From an uncultured Sutterella sp. (GTDB taxonomy: Bacteria > Pseudomonadota > Gammaproteobacteria > Burkholderiales > Burkholderiaceae_F), in contig CALXXT010000048.1 of NCBI GenBank assembly GCA_944392755.1, positions 1-35,887 on the forward strand: 35,887 nt of DNA, read 5' to 3'. The translations under genes were made by a program, and so were the position numbers. The notes under the pieces are model-generated. The model searched no databases. It saw only the letters and a program-made list of their open reading frames with translations, and was not told the origin of the DNA. Below are positions 18,363-26,994 of the stretch, one piece after another (position 1 is the stretch's first letter; every line of letters starts with the position of its first letter).

Positions 18363-18692
18363 TTACTTCGCCTGTTCGAGCGCGCTCTTCACAGCTTCGC
18401 GGATGCCCTTCGAAGAGGCCGTGGCGCCGGCCACGTCGTCCACGCCTTCGAGACCGTTCTTTTCAACGATCTTCGGGAGCATTTCGTCGGCGGCAGCCTG
18501 GAAGATGCCTTCCGTTTCACCGTGCTTGACGACCTTGACAGCGGCGACCTTGCCGCCCTTCACGTCGACCTGAACCTGAATCTTGGATTCACGGCCCTGG
18601 CCTTCGCCCGTGTACGAACCGTCCTTGTAGGCGGCCTGAGCGGCACCGGCCGCGAGGAAAGCGGCAGCAACCGCAACGATGATCTTCTTCAT
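18363..18692 (-). CDS. Secreted FMN-binding domain protein, likely ApbE substrate
   Basis: 109 residues. A clear signal peptide (MKKIIVAVAAAFLAAGAAQA, about 1-20) is followed by one FMN-binding domain. The motif DDVAGATASSKG (85-96) holds T91 in the GAT core, the expected site of covalent FMN attachment. Proteins of this kind carry electrons outside the cytoplasmic membrane. The ATG at 18692 follows AGAGGT at about 6 nt; an in-frame TTG at 18707 is less likely. No partner reductase or membrane module is next to it, so its electron donor and acceptor cannot be named. Confidence 0.9.
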   Translation of the reverse strand: MKKIIVAVAAAFLAAGAAQAAYKDGSYTGEGQGRESKIQVQVDVKGGKVAAVKVVKHGETEGIFQAAADEMLPKIVEKNGLEGVDDVAGATASSKGIREAVKSALEQAK

Positions 18693-18791
18693 AGTGGACC
18701 TCTGCAAGAGAAAAAATTCGAGCCGTTGATGCGGGAGCGTCCTGCCCGAACGAGAAAAATGTTATCACAGGGACGCGCCCGAATCGCCAGA

Positions 18792-19838
18792 TTACTGCGG
18801 TTGGCCGAAGACGTCGTTCGTCTGCATAGAGACGCGCACGAAGGTCGTGCGCATGGTGAGTTCCTTCAGGCGGCGCGCCCCCACGTAGGTGCACGCCGAG
18901 CGAACTCCGCCGAGGATGTCCTGGAGCGTGTTTTCGACTGGGCCGCGGGCGGGCAGCAGCACGCACTTGCCTTCGGCAGCGCGGTATTGAGCGACGCCGC
19001 CCGCATATTTTTCCATGGCGTTGCGCGAACTCATGCCGTAGAAGCGCTTGAAGGCGCGGCCATTCTCTTCGACCGTCTCTCCGCCCGACTCGTCGTGCCC
19101 GGCAAGCATGCCGCCGAGCATGATGAAGTCGGCGCCGCCCCCGTACGCCTTGGCGATGTCGCCCGGAACAGTGCAGCCCCCGTCCGAGCAGATGCGTCCG
19201 CCGAGGCCGTGCGCCGCATCGGCGCATTCAATCACGGCGGAGAGCTGCGGGTAGCCGACGCCCGTCATGCGGCGCGTGGTGCAGACCGAGCCTGGTCCGA
19301 TGCCGACCTTGACGATGTCCGCGCCCGAGAGGATGAGCTCTTCGGTCATGTCGCCCGTGACGACGTTGCCTGCCATGATGACGAGGTCGGGGTACGCTTC
19401 GCGGACTTTCTTGACGAAGTTCACGAAGGCTTCGGTGTAGCCGTTCGCGACGTCGATGCAGACGTACTCGATGGCGCCAGCGGGAAGGGCGCGCATGACG
19501 GCCTGAAACTTCTCCCAGTCCCGCGCTCCGATGCCGAGCGAATAAAAGGCCGCGGACTTTCGCTCAAGGTGCGAGAAGTACTTGACGTAGGCCTCTTTCT
19601 CGTAGTGCTTGTGGAGCGCCGTCGAGAGCTGATGGCGCTCGAGCGCGCGGGCCATTTCGAAGGTGCCCGTCGTGTCCATGTTGGCCGCAATGATGGGAAT
19701 GCCCCGGTAGATCTTGGAGCTGTGCAGGAACTTGAATTCGCGGGTGATGTCGACCTCGCTGCGGCTTGTGAGCGTCGAGCGCTTCGGTCGGATGAGCACG
19801 TCCTTGAAGTCAAGGCGGGGAGTGTTTTCGAGATGCAT
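18792..19838 (-). CDS. guaC: GMP reductase
   Basis: 348 residues, essentially the E. coli GuaC length. It reduces GMP to IMP and ammonia with NADPH, returning guanine nucleotides to the purine pool. The catalytic segment is [15 protein letters not shown] with C186, and the phosphate-binding SDGGC and GGMLAG segments follow. TGVGYPQ favours GMP reductase over IMP dehydrogenase, and there is no CBS domain. The ATG at 19838 follows GGAGGAAA; a longer in-frame form is low-complexity and rejected. It is not part of a purine operon here. Confidence 0.95.
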   Translation of the reverse strand: MHLENTPRLDFKDVLIRPKRSTLTSRSEVDITREFKFLHSSKIYRGIPIIAANMDTTGTFEMARALERHQLSTALHKHYEKEAYVKYFSHLERKSAAFYSLGIGARDWEKFQAVMRALPAGAIEYVCIDVANGYTEAFVNFVKKVREAYPDLVIMAGNVVTGDMTEELILSGADIVKVGIGPGSVCTTRRMTGVGYPQLSAVIECADAAHGLGGRICSDGGCTVPGDIAKAYGGGADFIMLGGMLAGHDESGGETVEENGRAFKRFYGMSSRNAMEKYAGGVAQYRAAEGKCVLLPARGPVENTLQDILGGVRSACTYVGARRLKELTMRTTFVRVSMQTNDVFGQPQ

Positions 19839-19901
19839 GGAGCGTTTCCTCCGTCGAAACGATTCCGCTTCGGCTCTTGCCCGTGGGGAATCCGTCAGGG
19901 G

Positions 19902-19916
19902 CCGCCCGGAGGGCGG
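19902..19916 (-). promoter_or_regulatory. Hairpin in the guaC leader
   Basis: CCGCCC (19902-19907) pairs with GGGCGG (19911-19916) on a 3-nt loop. It lies directly after the lysA terminator and 64 nt before guaC. A weaker pairing, GATTCC (19861-19866) with GGAATC (19887-19892), lies between it and the gene. I see no match to a known purine riboswitch core. Confidence 0.35.
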
Positions 19917-19920
19917 ACAC

Positions 19921-19953
19921 AAAAAACGCCGGGTTCGCGCGGAACCCAGCGTT
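19921..19953 (-). terminator. Intrinsic terminator after lysA
   Basis: Arms 19925-19936 and 19942-19953 form a 12-bp stem with one wobble and a 5-nt loop. On the minus strand it runs into TTTTTT (complement of 19921-19926). It ends the lptM-lysA transcript 24 nt after the lysA stop and separates it from guaC. Confidence 0.85.
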
Positions 19954-19976
19954 TGTTGATTGTAGCCGATGCGCCG

Positions 19977-21335
19977 TTAGATTTTCTGAGCGATATCCAG
20001 AGCTTTGAAAAGCGTGGCGCGAAGGACTCCGGCGTCGGCGCGCGCTTCGCCCGCGAGAAGTTCGTCGGCAAAGAGATCCGCTTCGGTCTGGCGGCGCCTC
20101 AGGGGCGTCATGCGATTCCCGGAAACGAGCACCTCCATGGGAAGCGGGCGGGAGTTGTAGTTCGACGCCATCGACATGCCGTAGGCGCCGGCCGTGCGCA
20201 GAGCGAGGAGCGTGCCTTCCTTCACGGCCAGGCTGCGGCCGTGTCCGAGACAGTCGGTGGATTCGCAGACCGATCCCACCACGTCGAAGACCTCCCGCGG
20301 GCCCTCGGGCGTCTCCACCTCTTCGATCTTGTGGTAGGCGCCGTAGAGCGCGGGCCGCAGAAGTTCCGTCATGGAGGCGTCGACGACGGCGAACGAGCGC
20401 CCGAAGCGTCCCCGCTTGATGAATTCGACTTGGGTGAGAAGCACCCCCGCAGCGGCCACGATCGAGCGTCCGGGCTCGACATCGACGCGCGCCTTGAGCT
20501 CGGGGAGCTCGCGGTCGAGTTCCGCATAGAGGGCGCTCGCCAAGTTCTGGGGTTCGAGCGTCGTTTCGCTCGCTCGGTAGGCGACGCCTGCGCCCCCGCC
20601 GAGATCGAGGTGCTCGAGCATGAGGCCAAGCGCTTCGAGCTGCCGCACGAGAGGCGCGAGTATGCGCACGGTCTCCCGATAGGGCTCGACGGAGCGGATC
20701 TGGCTGCCGATGTGCACGGAGAGGCCCTTCAATTCGAGCGCGCGCATTTGGGGGAGCTGCCGGCAGACCGAGAAGGCATCCCGGATGTCGATGCCGAACT
20801 TCGAGTCTCCGACGCCCGTCGCGACATGTTCGTCGACATGCGCGTCGACGTTCGGATTGATGCGCAGAGCCACCGGCGCGCGGCGTCCGAGCGAAGCGGC
20901 AATCCGTTCGATGCGTTCCAACTCCGGAATGCTTTCGGCGTTGATGCATCCGACGCCGAGCAAGAGCGCGAGCGCGATGTCGCGGCGCGTCTTCCCGACG
21001 CCCGAGAAGACGATCTGCTCGGGTTGGCCGCCCGCGGCCAGGACGCGCAGGATTTCGCCGGCGCTCACGACGTCGAAGCAGGCGCCCGCTTCGACGAGCA
21101 GCTCAAGAATGCCGAGGGTTGAATTGGCCTTGACGGCGTAGTGTATGCGGTGAGGCCGTCCCGCGAAGGCCGCTTCGTAAGCGTGCCAGCGCTCGAGGAT
21201 TCCTGCCCGGGAGTAGACGTAGAGCGGCGTGCCGAAGGCGCGGGCGGCTTCGCGCAGATCGACCTCTTCGCAGTGAAGCACGCCGCCGATGCGCGCGAAG
21301 GGCTGGAGGCGGTCGGCAGAAAGGTTCCGGGTCAT
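19977..21335 (-). CDS. lysA: Diaminopimelate decarboxylase
   Basis: 452 residues, somewhat longer than typical (about 420). It makes L-lysine from meso-diaminopimelate with PLP. The PLP lysine is K69 in HYAVKANST. Other fold III features are present: GLSVHIGSQI, LDLGGGAG, EPGRS and the catalytic CESTD segment from the second monomer. The ATG at 21335 overlaps the lptM stop (ATGA), which fixes the start; an N-terminal extension to 21467 is only the other frame of lptM. lptM-lysA divergent from cyaY is a conserved proteobacterial arrangement. Confidence 0.96.
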   Translation of the reverse strand: MTRNLSADRLQPFARIGGVLHCEEVDLREAARAFGTPLYVYSRAGILERWHAYEAAFAGRPHRIHYAVKANSTLGILELLVEAGACFDVVSAGEILRVLAAGGQPEQIVFSGVGKTRRDIALALLLGVGCINAESIPELERIERIAASLGRRAPVALRINPNVDAHVDEHVATGVGDSKFGIDIRDAFSVCRQLPQMRALELKGLSVHIGSQIRSVEPYRETVRILAPLVRQLEALGLMLEHLDLGGGAGVAYRASETTLEPQNLASALYAELDRELPELKARVDVEPGRSIVAAAGVLLTQVEFIKRGRFGRSFAVVDASMTELLRPALYGAYHKIEEVETPEGPREVFDVVGSVCESTDCLGHGRSLAVKEGTLLALRTAGAYGMSMASNYNSRPLPMEVLVSGNRMTPLRRRQTEADLFADELLAGEARADAGVLRATLFKALDIAQKI

Positions 21336-21457
21336 GGCAGTCCGTTCGTCGAGTGGGGTGCGGGTTCTCCGGGCAGATAAAGGTCGCCCTTGATGCCGCA
21401 GCCCGTCAGGGCGGCCACGGCGCTGCACAGACCGATTAGGATGAGCTTCTTCCACAT
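21332..21457 (-). CDS. lptM: Small outer-membrane lipoprotein LptM (YifL family)
   Basis: 41 residues, MWKKLILIGLCSAVAALTGC then GIKGDLYLPGEP. The lipobox LTGC (17-20) makes C20 the lipidated residue, and the GxKGxLYLP segment just after it is the LptM/YifL hallmark. In E. coli LptM helps oxidative maturation of the LptD-LptE lipopolysaccharide translocon. It overlaps lysA by 4 nt and is divergent from cyaY, exactly the conserved neighbourhood. Easy to miss because of its size; the Shine-Dalgarno (AGGA, 11 nt away) is weak. Confidence 0.92.
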   Translation of the reverse strand: MWKKLILIGLCSAVAALTGCGIKGDLYLPGEPAPHSTNGLP

Positions 21458-21492
21458 CGTGAGACAAGTCCTAAAAAGGTGGAAACGGAAAA

Positions 21493-21786
21493 ATGAACGA
21501 AAGCGAATTTTTGGAGGCGGCCGAGCGCGAACTCAACCTGCTGCAGGACCGGATTGAAGCGCGCTTCGACGACGTCGACGGCATGCTCAGCGGCCATGTG
21601 CTGCGCTTCGAGCTCGAGAACGGCGCCGAGATGGTGGTGAACATCCAGGCGCCGATGCAGGAGATCTGGCTCGCATCCCGACGCGGCGGGTACCATTTTG
21701 CCCTTTCGGAATGCGAGTGGCGCGAAACCCGAACGGGAGAGCCGCTGGAAGCGTTCGCCGAGACGGTGCTCGGCGCTCTTCGCTAA
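21493..21786 (+). CDS. cyaY: Iron-sulfur cluster assembly protein CyaY (frataxin)
   Basis: 97 residues with MNESEFLEAAERELNLLQDRI and the frataxin core NIQAPMQEIWLASRRGGYHF. The N-terminal helix has the acidic residues that bind iron. CyaY modulates the cysteine desulfurase IscS in iron-sulfur cluster assembly. AAGGTGG (21475-21481) lies upstream of the ATG. Only 35 nt separate it from the divergent lptM. At its end the TAA stop overlaps the mrcA stop on the other strand (CTAA at 21783-21786). Confidence 0.95.
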   Translation: MNESEFLEAAERELNLLQDRIEARFDDVDGMLSGHVLRFELENGAEMVVNIQAPMQEIWLASRRGGYHFALSECEWRETRTGEPLEAFAETVLGALR

Positions 21787-24164
21787 AAGATCTGATCGCG
21801 GATGAGGTTGCGCGTCTCCTCGTTCGTGTTCGAGGGCAGGATGGAGTCCGCGACGGATCCGGCCACGGGGTCGCGGTAGACGTATTGACCGTCGACCTCG
21901 ACGACGGATTCCGGGCAGGGGCGCTTGTATTCGGGTTCGCCCTTCAGAGCCTTCTTCATGAAGTCGATCCAGATTGGAAGCACGAGCCCTCCGCCCGTCT
22001 CGTAGGTTCCGAGGGGCTTCGGCGTGTCGTAGCCCATCCAGCCCACCGCGACTCTTGTGCCCGCATAGCCGCAGAACCAAGCGTCGAGGCTGTCGTTGGT
22101 CGTGCCGGTCTTGCCGGAAACGTCTCCGCGGCGCAGCTCGCGCGTTGCGCGGGCGGCCGTGCCTCGCACCGCGACGCCGTGCAGAAGCGAATTCATCACG
22201 AAGGCGTTGCGTTCTTCGATCGCGCGAATCGACTCGTCGCCTGCCTGGCGGTTCGTCGTCTGCATCAGCGTTCGCCCGTCGGCATCGGTTACCCGGTCGA
22301 TGAGATACGGCTTGACGCGGAAGCCTCCGTTCGCGAAGACCATGTAGCCGGCGAGCATCTGCCAGGGCGTGACGCTGCCCGCGCCGAGCGCCATCGGCAG
22401 ATTGGCCGGGTGCTTCTCGGGCATGAAGCCGAAGCGCATGATGTACTGCTGGGCGTACTCGGGCGTGATCGCCTGCAGCACGCGGATCGACACGAGGTTC
22501 TTCGACTTCTCGAGCGCGCGGTGAAGCGGCATTGGCCCGTCGAAGCGGTTTTCGTAGTTCTTCGGCTCCCAGAGCCGGTTTCCGGTGAGCTTCGGGTCGA
22601 TCGAAATCGGTGCGTCGTTGACGCGAGTGAGCGGCGTGAAGCCGCGGTCGAGCGCGGCCGAGTAGATGAAAGGCTTGAAGCTCGAGCCGGGCTGGCGCCA
22701 TGCCTGCGTCACATGGTTGAACATGTTGAGGTTGAAGTCAAACCCGCCGACGAGCGCGTCGACCGCGCCCGTGTTGAAGTTTGCCGACACGAAGGCGGCT
22801 TCGACGCGGGGCACCTGCGCGAGCGTCCAGGCGTCCTTCTTGTTCAGGCTCGGCATGATGCGGATGATCGAGCCCGGGCGGATCGGATCGAGCCGCTTCG
22901 ACGGCTTCTTGCCGAGGTAGCGCCGCCCGAAGCGCAGGCTCTCTTGGTCGAGCGTGACGGTAAGGTTTGCCGAGACGGCCGCCACGATCTTCTTCGGACT
23001 CGCTTCGAGCACGACCGCAGGAAGCATGAAGGGAGACGAGGCCGTCTTCGAGAGCGCGGCGCGGATCGCCTTCGGGCGATTCGCCTTGTCCGAGACGTCA
23101 ACGAATCCTTCGGGGCCGCGGTAGCCGTACTTTCGGTCGTAGGCGATGAGGCGCGAGCGGACGGCCTCAACCGCGTCCCGCTGCTTGGCCGAATCGATCG
23201 TCGTGTAGACGTTGAGTCCGCGCGAATACGTCTCTTCCTGGAAGATGTCGTAGACGAGCATGCGGGCAAGTTCGGCCGCGTAGTGCGCCGTCACGGTCGA
23301 ATTCGTGCGGGTCTTGGCGGAAAGGATCTCCTCCTCGGGACTCGCCGCCGAGCGGCGGGTCTGCATCGGGAGATTCTTCTCGGACTGATAGACGAGCTCG
23401 TCGATGTAGCCGAGGTCGTACATGCGGCGCAGCACGTAGTTGCGGCGCATCGTGGCCCGCGTCGGATTGACGATCGGGTTGTAGGCCGAAGGCGCGACCG
23501 GAAGCCCGGCGATCGTCGCCGCTTCGCCGACGGAGATTTCCGAGAGCGGACGCCCGAAGTAAGTCTTCGCTGCGCTCGAGAAGCCGTAGGCGCGCTGACC
23601 GAGGTAGATCTGATTCATGTAGATCTCGAGAATTTCGTCCTTCGTGAGCTCGTGCTCGATCTTGAAGGACATCGCGATCTCGTAGAGCTTGCGCGTGTAG
23701 GAGCGCTCCGTCGTGAGGAAGAAGTTTCGCGCGACCTGCTGGGTGATCGTGGACCCGCCCTGAGCACGGCGCCCGAGGAGCACGTTGACGAACGCCGCGC
23801 GCAGAATGCCCGTGATTTCGATGCCGGGATGCTCGTAAAAGCCCGCGTCTTCGGCGGCGAGAATCGCGTTCTTCACGTGCTCGGGCACGTCCTTCAGGCG
23901 CACGAAGTCGCGGCGCTCTTCGCCGAATTCGCCGAGGAGCTGGCCGTCCGCGCTCCAGATGCGCAGCGGCACCTTCGGGCGGTAGTCGGTCAGCATGTCG
24001 AGCGCAGGCAGCTGCCGGTAGATGAAGGCGAAGATGAAGACGGCAAGAAGGATGCCCGAAGCGAGACCGGCCGTGCAGATGGCGGCGGACCACTTCAGGA
24101 AGGACTTCAATCGGGACGGCTGCCGGCCTCGGCCGGCCGCGCTTTTTTTGCGGGTGATCGTCAC
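21783..24164 (-). CDS. mrcA: Penicillin-binding protein 1A
   Basis: 793 residues from a GTG at 24164. It polymerises and cross-links peptidoglycan. After one membrane segment (about 21-49), the glycosyltransferase domain has EDAGFYEHPGI (catalytic E105) and GGSTITQQ. The transpeptidase domain has S494 in SSFK, SKN (554-556) and KTG (685-687). An in-frame ATG at 24320 would add 52 proline/arginine-rich residues and has no Shine-Dalgarno, so the GTG after AAAGAG is preferred, though this is uncertain. The 3' end overlaps cyaY by 4 nt. No pil genes follow on the other side, unlike many relatives. Confidence 0.94.
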   Translation of the reverse strand: MTITRKKSAAGRGRQPSRLKSFLKWSAAICTAGLASGILLAVFIFAFIYRQLPALDMLTDYRPKVPLRIWSADGQLLGEFGEERRDFVRLKDVPEHVKNAILAAEDAGFYEHPGIEITGILRAAFVNVLLGRRAQGGSTITQQVARNFFLTTERSYTRKLYEIAMSFKIEHELTKDEILEIYMNQIYLGQRAYGFSSAAKTYFGRPLSEISVGEAATIAGLPVAPSAYNPIVNPTRATMRRNYVLRRMYDLGYIDELVYQSEKNLPMQTRRSAASPEEEILSAKTRTNSTVTAHYAAELARMLVYDIFQEETYSRGLNVYTTIDSAKQRDAVEAVRSRLIAYDRKYGYRGPEGFVDVSDKANRPKAIRAALSKTASSPFMLPAVVLEASPKKIVAAVSANLTVTLDQESLRFGRRYLGKKPSKRLDPIRPGSIIRIMPSLNKKDAWTLAQVPRVEAAFVSANFNTGAVDALVGGFDFNLNMFNHVTQAWRQPGSSFKPFIYSAALDRGFTPLTRVNDAPISIDPKLTGNRLWEPKNYENRFDGPMPLHRALEKSKNLVSIRVLQAITPEYAQQYIMRFGFMPEKHPANLPMALGAGSVTPWQMLAGYMVFANGGFRVKPYLIDRVTDADGRTLMQTTNRQAGDESIRAIEERNAFVMNSLLHGVAVRGTAARATRELRRGDVSGKTGTTNDSLDAWFCGYAGTRVAVGWMGYDTPKPLGTYETGGGLVLPIWIDFMKKALKGEPEYKRPCPESVVEVDGQYVYRDPVAGSVADSILPSNTNEETRNLIRDQIF

Positions 24165-24334
24165 GGTCTCTTTAGCGAGCTCAGAATTCGTATGGATGCG
24201 CGCAGGGGAGATCCCTCGGGATCTTGGTTCGGGGAAGCGGCCGGCGCGGCCATTGCCGGGATGCGGCGCGAGGGGAAATTTTAAACGAGAGGGCGGCGTC
24301 CTTTTGGCCGCGGGCGGCATTTTAAGAAAGGACG

Positions 24335-24356
24335 CGCGGATCTTCCGCGTTAAAAT
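24335..24356 (+). promoter_or_regulatory. Possible promoter region of the thioesterase-mla operon
   Basis: The divergent gap before 24420 has CGCGGA (24335-24340) and TCCGCG (24344-24349), an inverted repeat with 3 nt between, next to TAAAAT (24351-24356), a 5/6 match to a -10. No acceptable -35 at 16-18 nt is seen. Weak evidence. Confidence 0.25.
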
Positions 24357-24419
24357 GATCCATTCGATTTACCTCCAATTTCCGAGCGGAGCCCGATCGG
24401 GCGCTCCGTCCGTCCGATC

Positions 24420-24902
24420 ATGGCCGAGCGCATCTATCAGCTTCCGTTTGCCGTCGACGCGGGTTCGATCGACGTTCTGGGACACGTCAACAACTGCGAA
24501 TACCTCCGTTGGATGGAAGCGGCGGCGACGGCGCACGCCGCGCAGTGCGGCTGGAGCTTTGACGCGCTTCGCGATGCAGGCCGCATGTGGGTAGCCCGCC
24601 AGCACTGGGTCGAATATCTCCGGCCCGCATTCGAGGGCGATCGCCTGAATCTCTGCACCTGGGTGCAGAGCTTCCGGGGGTCCGCATCCCTGCGCCGCTA
24701 TGCGCTCAAGCGCGGCAGCGAGCTCCTCATGATTGGCGCTACCGAGTGGATCTTCGTCGACTACGCGCGCCGGCGTCCCGTGCGCATCGGTGCGGACGTC
24801 GCCGCAACCTTCCCGATCGTGGCCGCAGACGACGCGGAGCTGCGCAGCCTAGGGATCGACCGCCCCATCCGCTATGCGCCTTCGGCCTGGCTCCTCGCGT
24901 GA
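24420..24902 (+). CDS. Acyl-CoA thioesterase, hotdog fold (4HBT family)
   Basis: 160 residues. The segment DVLGHVNNCEYLRWMEAA (18-35) is the active-site region of YbgC/FadM-type thioesterases: an Asp near the start, GHVNN and the following helix. The rest of the hotdog sheet is visible (WVEYLRPAFEGDRLNLCTWV). Its stop is 7 nt before mlaF, so it is probably cotranscribed with the mla operon, which hints at a role in lipid turnover. The acyl substrate cannot be told from sequence. Confidence 0.85.
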   Translation: MAERIYQLPFAVDAGSIDVLGHVNNCEYLRWMEAAATAHAAQCGWSFDALRDAGRMWVARQHWVEYLRPAFEGDRLNLCTWVQSFRGSASLRRYALKRGSELLMIGATEWIFVDYARRRPVRIGADVAATFPIVAADDAELRSLGIDRPIRYAPSAWLLA

Positions 24903-24909
24903 GGTTCGC

Positions 24910-25719
24910 ATGGAAAAAAGCTACCTCGAACTCGAAAACGTCACTTTTGCCTACGGCTCGAGGCCGATTCTGCGCAACGTCTCGATGCGCTTCGGCGCCG
25001 GGCAGGTCGTCGCCATCATGGGCGGCTCGGGCATGGGCAAAACGACGCTCCTCAAGCTGATCGGCGGACTCCTCTCGCCTCAGTCGGGCCGCATCGTTCT
25101 CGGCGGAGAGCCTGTCGACGCGCGCAATCAGAAGCGCCTTTACCGCCTGCGCCGCCGCATGGGCATGCTCTTTCAGTTCGGCGCGCTCTTCACGGACCTC
25201 ACGGTCTTTGAGAACGTCGCCTTTCCGATGCGCGAGCAGACGAATCTGGACGAAGAGACGATCCGCGATCTGGTGCTCATGAAGCTCAACGCGGTCGGCC
25301 TGCGCGGGGCCGCGGAGCTCATGCCGAGCGAAATCTCGGGCGGCATGGCCCGCCGCGTCGCGCTTGCGCGCGCGATCGCGCTCGACCCCTCGCTCATTCT
25401 CTACGACGAACCTTTTGCCGGGCTCGACCCGATTTCGATGGGCGTGACGGCGCGCCTCATCCGCAACCTCAACGATGCGCTCGGCGCGCTTTCGATCATC
25501 GTGACGCACGACGTGGCCGAAACGTTCGAAATCGCCGACTACGTCTACATGATTTCTTCTCAGCACGTCGCAGCCGAAGGCACCCCCGACGAGATGCGCG
25601 CCTCGACCGATCCCTTCGTGCGCCAGTTCATCGGGGGACTTCCGGACGGTCCGGTCAAATTCCAGTATCCCGCGCCCCCCTATGCCGCGGATCTCGGTTT
25701 TTCGGGAGGCGAAGCATGA
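24910..25719 (+). CDS. mlaF: Phospholipid transport ABC ATPase MlaF
   Basis: 269 residues with Walker A GGSGMGKTT (38-46, K44), signature ISGGMARR, Walker B LILYDEP and H-loop VTHDV. It powers lipid movement by the inner-membrane MlaFEDB complex that keeps the outer membrane asymmetric. The ATG at 24910 follows GAGG at 24901-24904; an upstream in-frame codon is rejected as it overlaps the thioesterase. ATGA overlap with mlaE at 25716-25719. Confidence 0.96.
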   Translation: MEKSYLELENVTFAYGSRPILRNVSMRFGAGQVVAIMGGSGMGKTTLLKLIGGLLSPQSGRIVLGGEPVDARNQKRLYRLRRRMGMLFQFGALFTDLTVFENVAFPMREQTNLDEETIRDLVLMKLNAVGLRGAAELMPSEISGGMARRVALARAIALDPSLILYDEPFAGLDPISMGVTARLIRNLNDALGALSIIVTHDVAETFEIADYVYMISSQHVAAEGTPDEMRASTDPFVRQFIGGLPDGPVKFQYPAPPYAADLGFSGGEA

Positions 25720-26501
25720 ACCCCATCCTTCTTTTCTTTGCCTCGATCGGCCGTGCGGTGCTGCGCGGCGTGCAGGGCATCGGGCGCTTCGGCATCTTCA
25801 CGAGCCGCGTCGTCACCCGGCTCGGCGCGGCGAAGCTGCGCCCGATCGTCGAGCAGATTCACTTCATCGGGAACTACTCGCTTCTCATCATCGGCGTTTC
25901 GGGCCTCTTCGTCGGGTTCGTCCTGGGACTTCAGGGCTACTACGTGCTCGTCAGCTACGGCAGCGAGGAGGCGCTCGGCGTTCTCGTCGCGCTCTCGCTC
26001 GTGCGCGAGCTCGGCCCGGTCGTGACGGCGCTCCTCTTTGCGGGCCGCGCCGGCACGGCCCTCACGGCCGAGATCGGCCTCATGCGCTCGGGCGAGCAGC
26101 TCGCCGCCATGGAAATGATGGGCGTCGATCCGCTCAAGCACGTCGTTGCGCCCCGCTTCTGGGGCGGCTTCATCGCCATGCCGCTCCTCGCGCTCATTTT
26201 TTCCGCGGTCGGCATTCTGGGCGCCTGGGTGGTCGGCGTCGGCCTCATCGGCACCGATGCGGGCGCTTTCTGGTCGCAGATGCAGAGTTCGGTCGACATC
26301 TTCCACGACATCATGAACGGCTTCATCAAGAGCGTCGTCTTCGGCGTTGCGGTCACGCTCGTTGCGCTTTTCGAAGGCATGGCCGCGCGTCCGACCCCGG
26401 AAGGCGTCTCCCGCGCGACGACGACGACCGTCGTCGTCTCCTCGCTACTCATTCTCGGGCTCGACTTCATCATGACGGCCTGGATGTTCACTACCGTTTG
26501 A
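25716..26501 (+). CDS. mlaE: Phospholipid transport permease MlaE
   Basis: 261 residues, with five or so membrane segments. The family block LVRELGPVVTALLFAGRAG and the following EIGLMRSGEQLAAMEMMGVDP (about residues 89-130) are clear. MlaE is the membrane channel through which lipid passes between MlaD and the bilayer. It overlaps mlaF by 4 nt, and mlaD follows after 22 nt. Confidence 0.96.
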   Translation: MNPILLFFASIGRAVLRGVQGIGRFGIFTSRVVTRLGAAKLRPIVEQIHFIGNYSLLIIGVSGLFVGFVLGLQGYYVLVSYGSEEALGVLVALSLVRELGPVVTALLFAGRAGTALTAEIGLMRSGEQLAAMEMMGVDPLKHVVAPRFWGGFIAMPLLALIFSAVGILGAWVVGVGLIGTDAGAFWSQMQSSVDIFHDIMNGFIKSVVFGVAVTLVALFEGMAARPTPEGVSRATTTTVVVSSLLILGLDFIMTAWMFTTV

Positions 26502-26523
26502 TTTTTGCTTCAGGAACCTCATC

Positions 26524-26994
26524 ATGCAGAAACAGCGTTCGCTCGAAATCATGGTCGGGCTCTTCATCGTTCTCGGATTCGCTGCAGCGCTCTTCATGGC
26601 GCTTCAAGCCGCCAACCTGGGGAGCTTCTCCTTCGGTCGCGAGAGCTACGTCGTGACGGCGGAGTTCGACAACATCGGAGGGCTGAAGCCCCGCGCCGCG
26701 GTGAAGAGCGCGGGCGTCGTCGTGGGCCGCGTGAGGTCGATCAGCTTTGATCCGGAGACCTTTCAGGCGCACGTCGAGCTCGACATGGACGCGCGCTTTC
26801 CCTTCCCCGCGGACAGTTCCGCGAAGATTTTGACGGCGGGTCTTCTCGGCGAACAGTACGTCGGCATTGAAGCGGGCGCCGACATGGAAAACCTCAAGGC
26901 AGGCAGCCGCATCGCCCGCACGCAGTCCGCGGTCGTCCTCGAGACGCTTATCAGCCAGTTCCTCTACTCTTCGGCTGAGAAGGGAGGAAAGTAA
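26524..26994 (+). CDS. mlaD: Phospholipid transport MCE protein MlaD
   Basis: 156 residues. One membrane anchor (about 10-30, IMVGLFIVLGFAAALFMAL) is followed by a periplasmic MCE domain (about 40-118) with FDNIGGLKPRAAVKSAGVVVG. MCE domains form a hexameric ring carrying lipid across the periplasmic face. Length and single MCE domain match MlaD rather than PqiB or YebT. The mlaA gene starts at the next base. Confidence 0.96.
   Translation: MQKQRSLEIMVGLFIVLGFAAALFMALQAANLGSFSFGRESYVVTAEFDNIGGLKPRAAVKSAGVVVGRVRSISFDPETFQAHVELDMDARFPFPADSSAKILTAGLLGEQYVGIEAGADMENLKAGSRIARTQSAVVLETLISQFLYSSAEKGGK

Noticed and set aside
19839-19976. Purine riboswitch before guaC
   Set aside because: Two short stems are present, but I cannot find the conserved three-way junction core of purine riboswitches.
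18252-21122. Very long open frame (about 950 codons) on the + strand
   Set aside because: It is antisense to the FMN-binding gene, guaC and lysA, whose families are certain; its composition (Arg, Ala, Asp, His rich) is typical of mirror frames in GC-rich genes.
21336-21467. N-terminal extension of LysA
   Set aside because: This DNA encodes lptM in another frame, and the ATGA overlap marks the lysA start.
21711-24284. Open frame of about 850 codons on the + strand
   Set aside because: Antisense to mrcA across its whole length, with no recognisable domain and low-complexity Arg/Ala/Asp composition.
24165-24320. N-terminal 52-residue extension of PBP1A from ATG 24320
   Set aside because: No Shine-Dalgarno, Pro/Arg-rich and not family-like; the GTG at 24164 with AAAGAG is preferred, though not certain.
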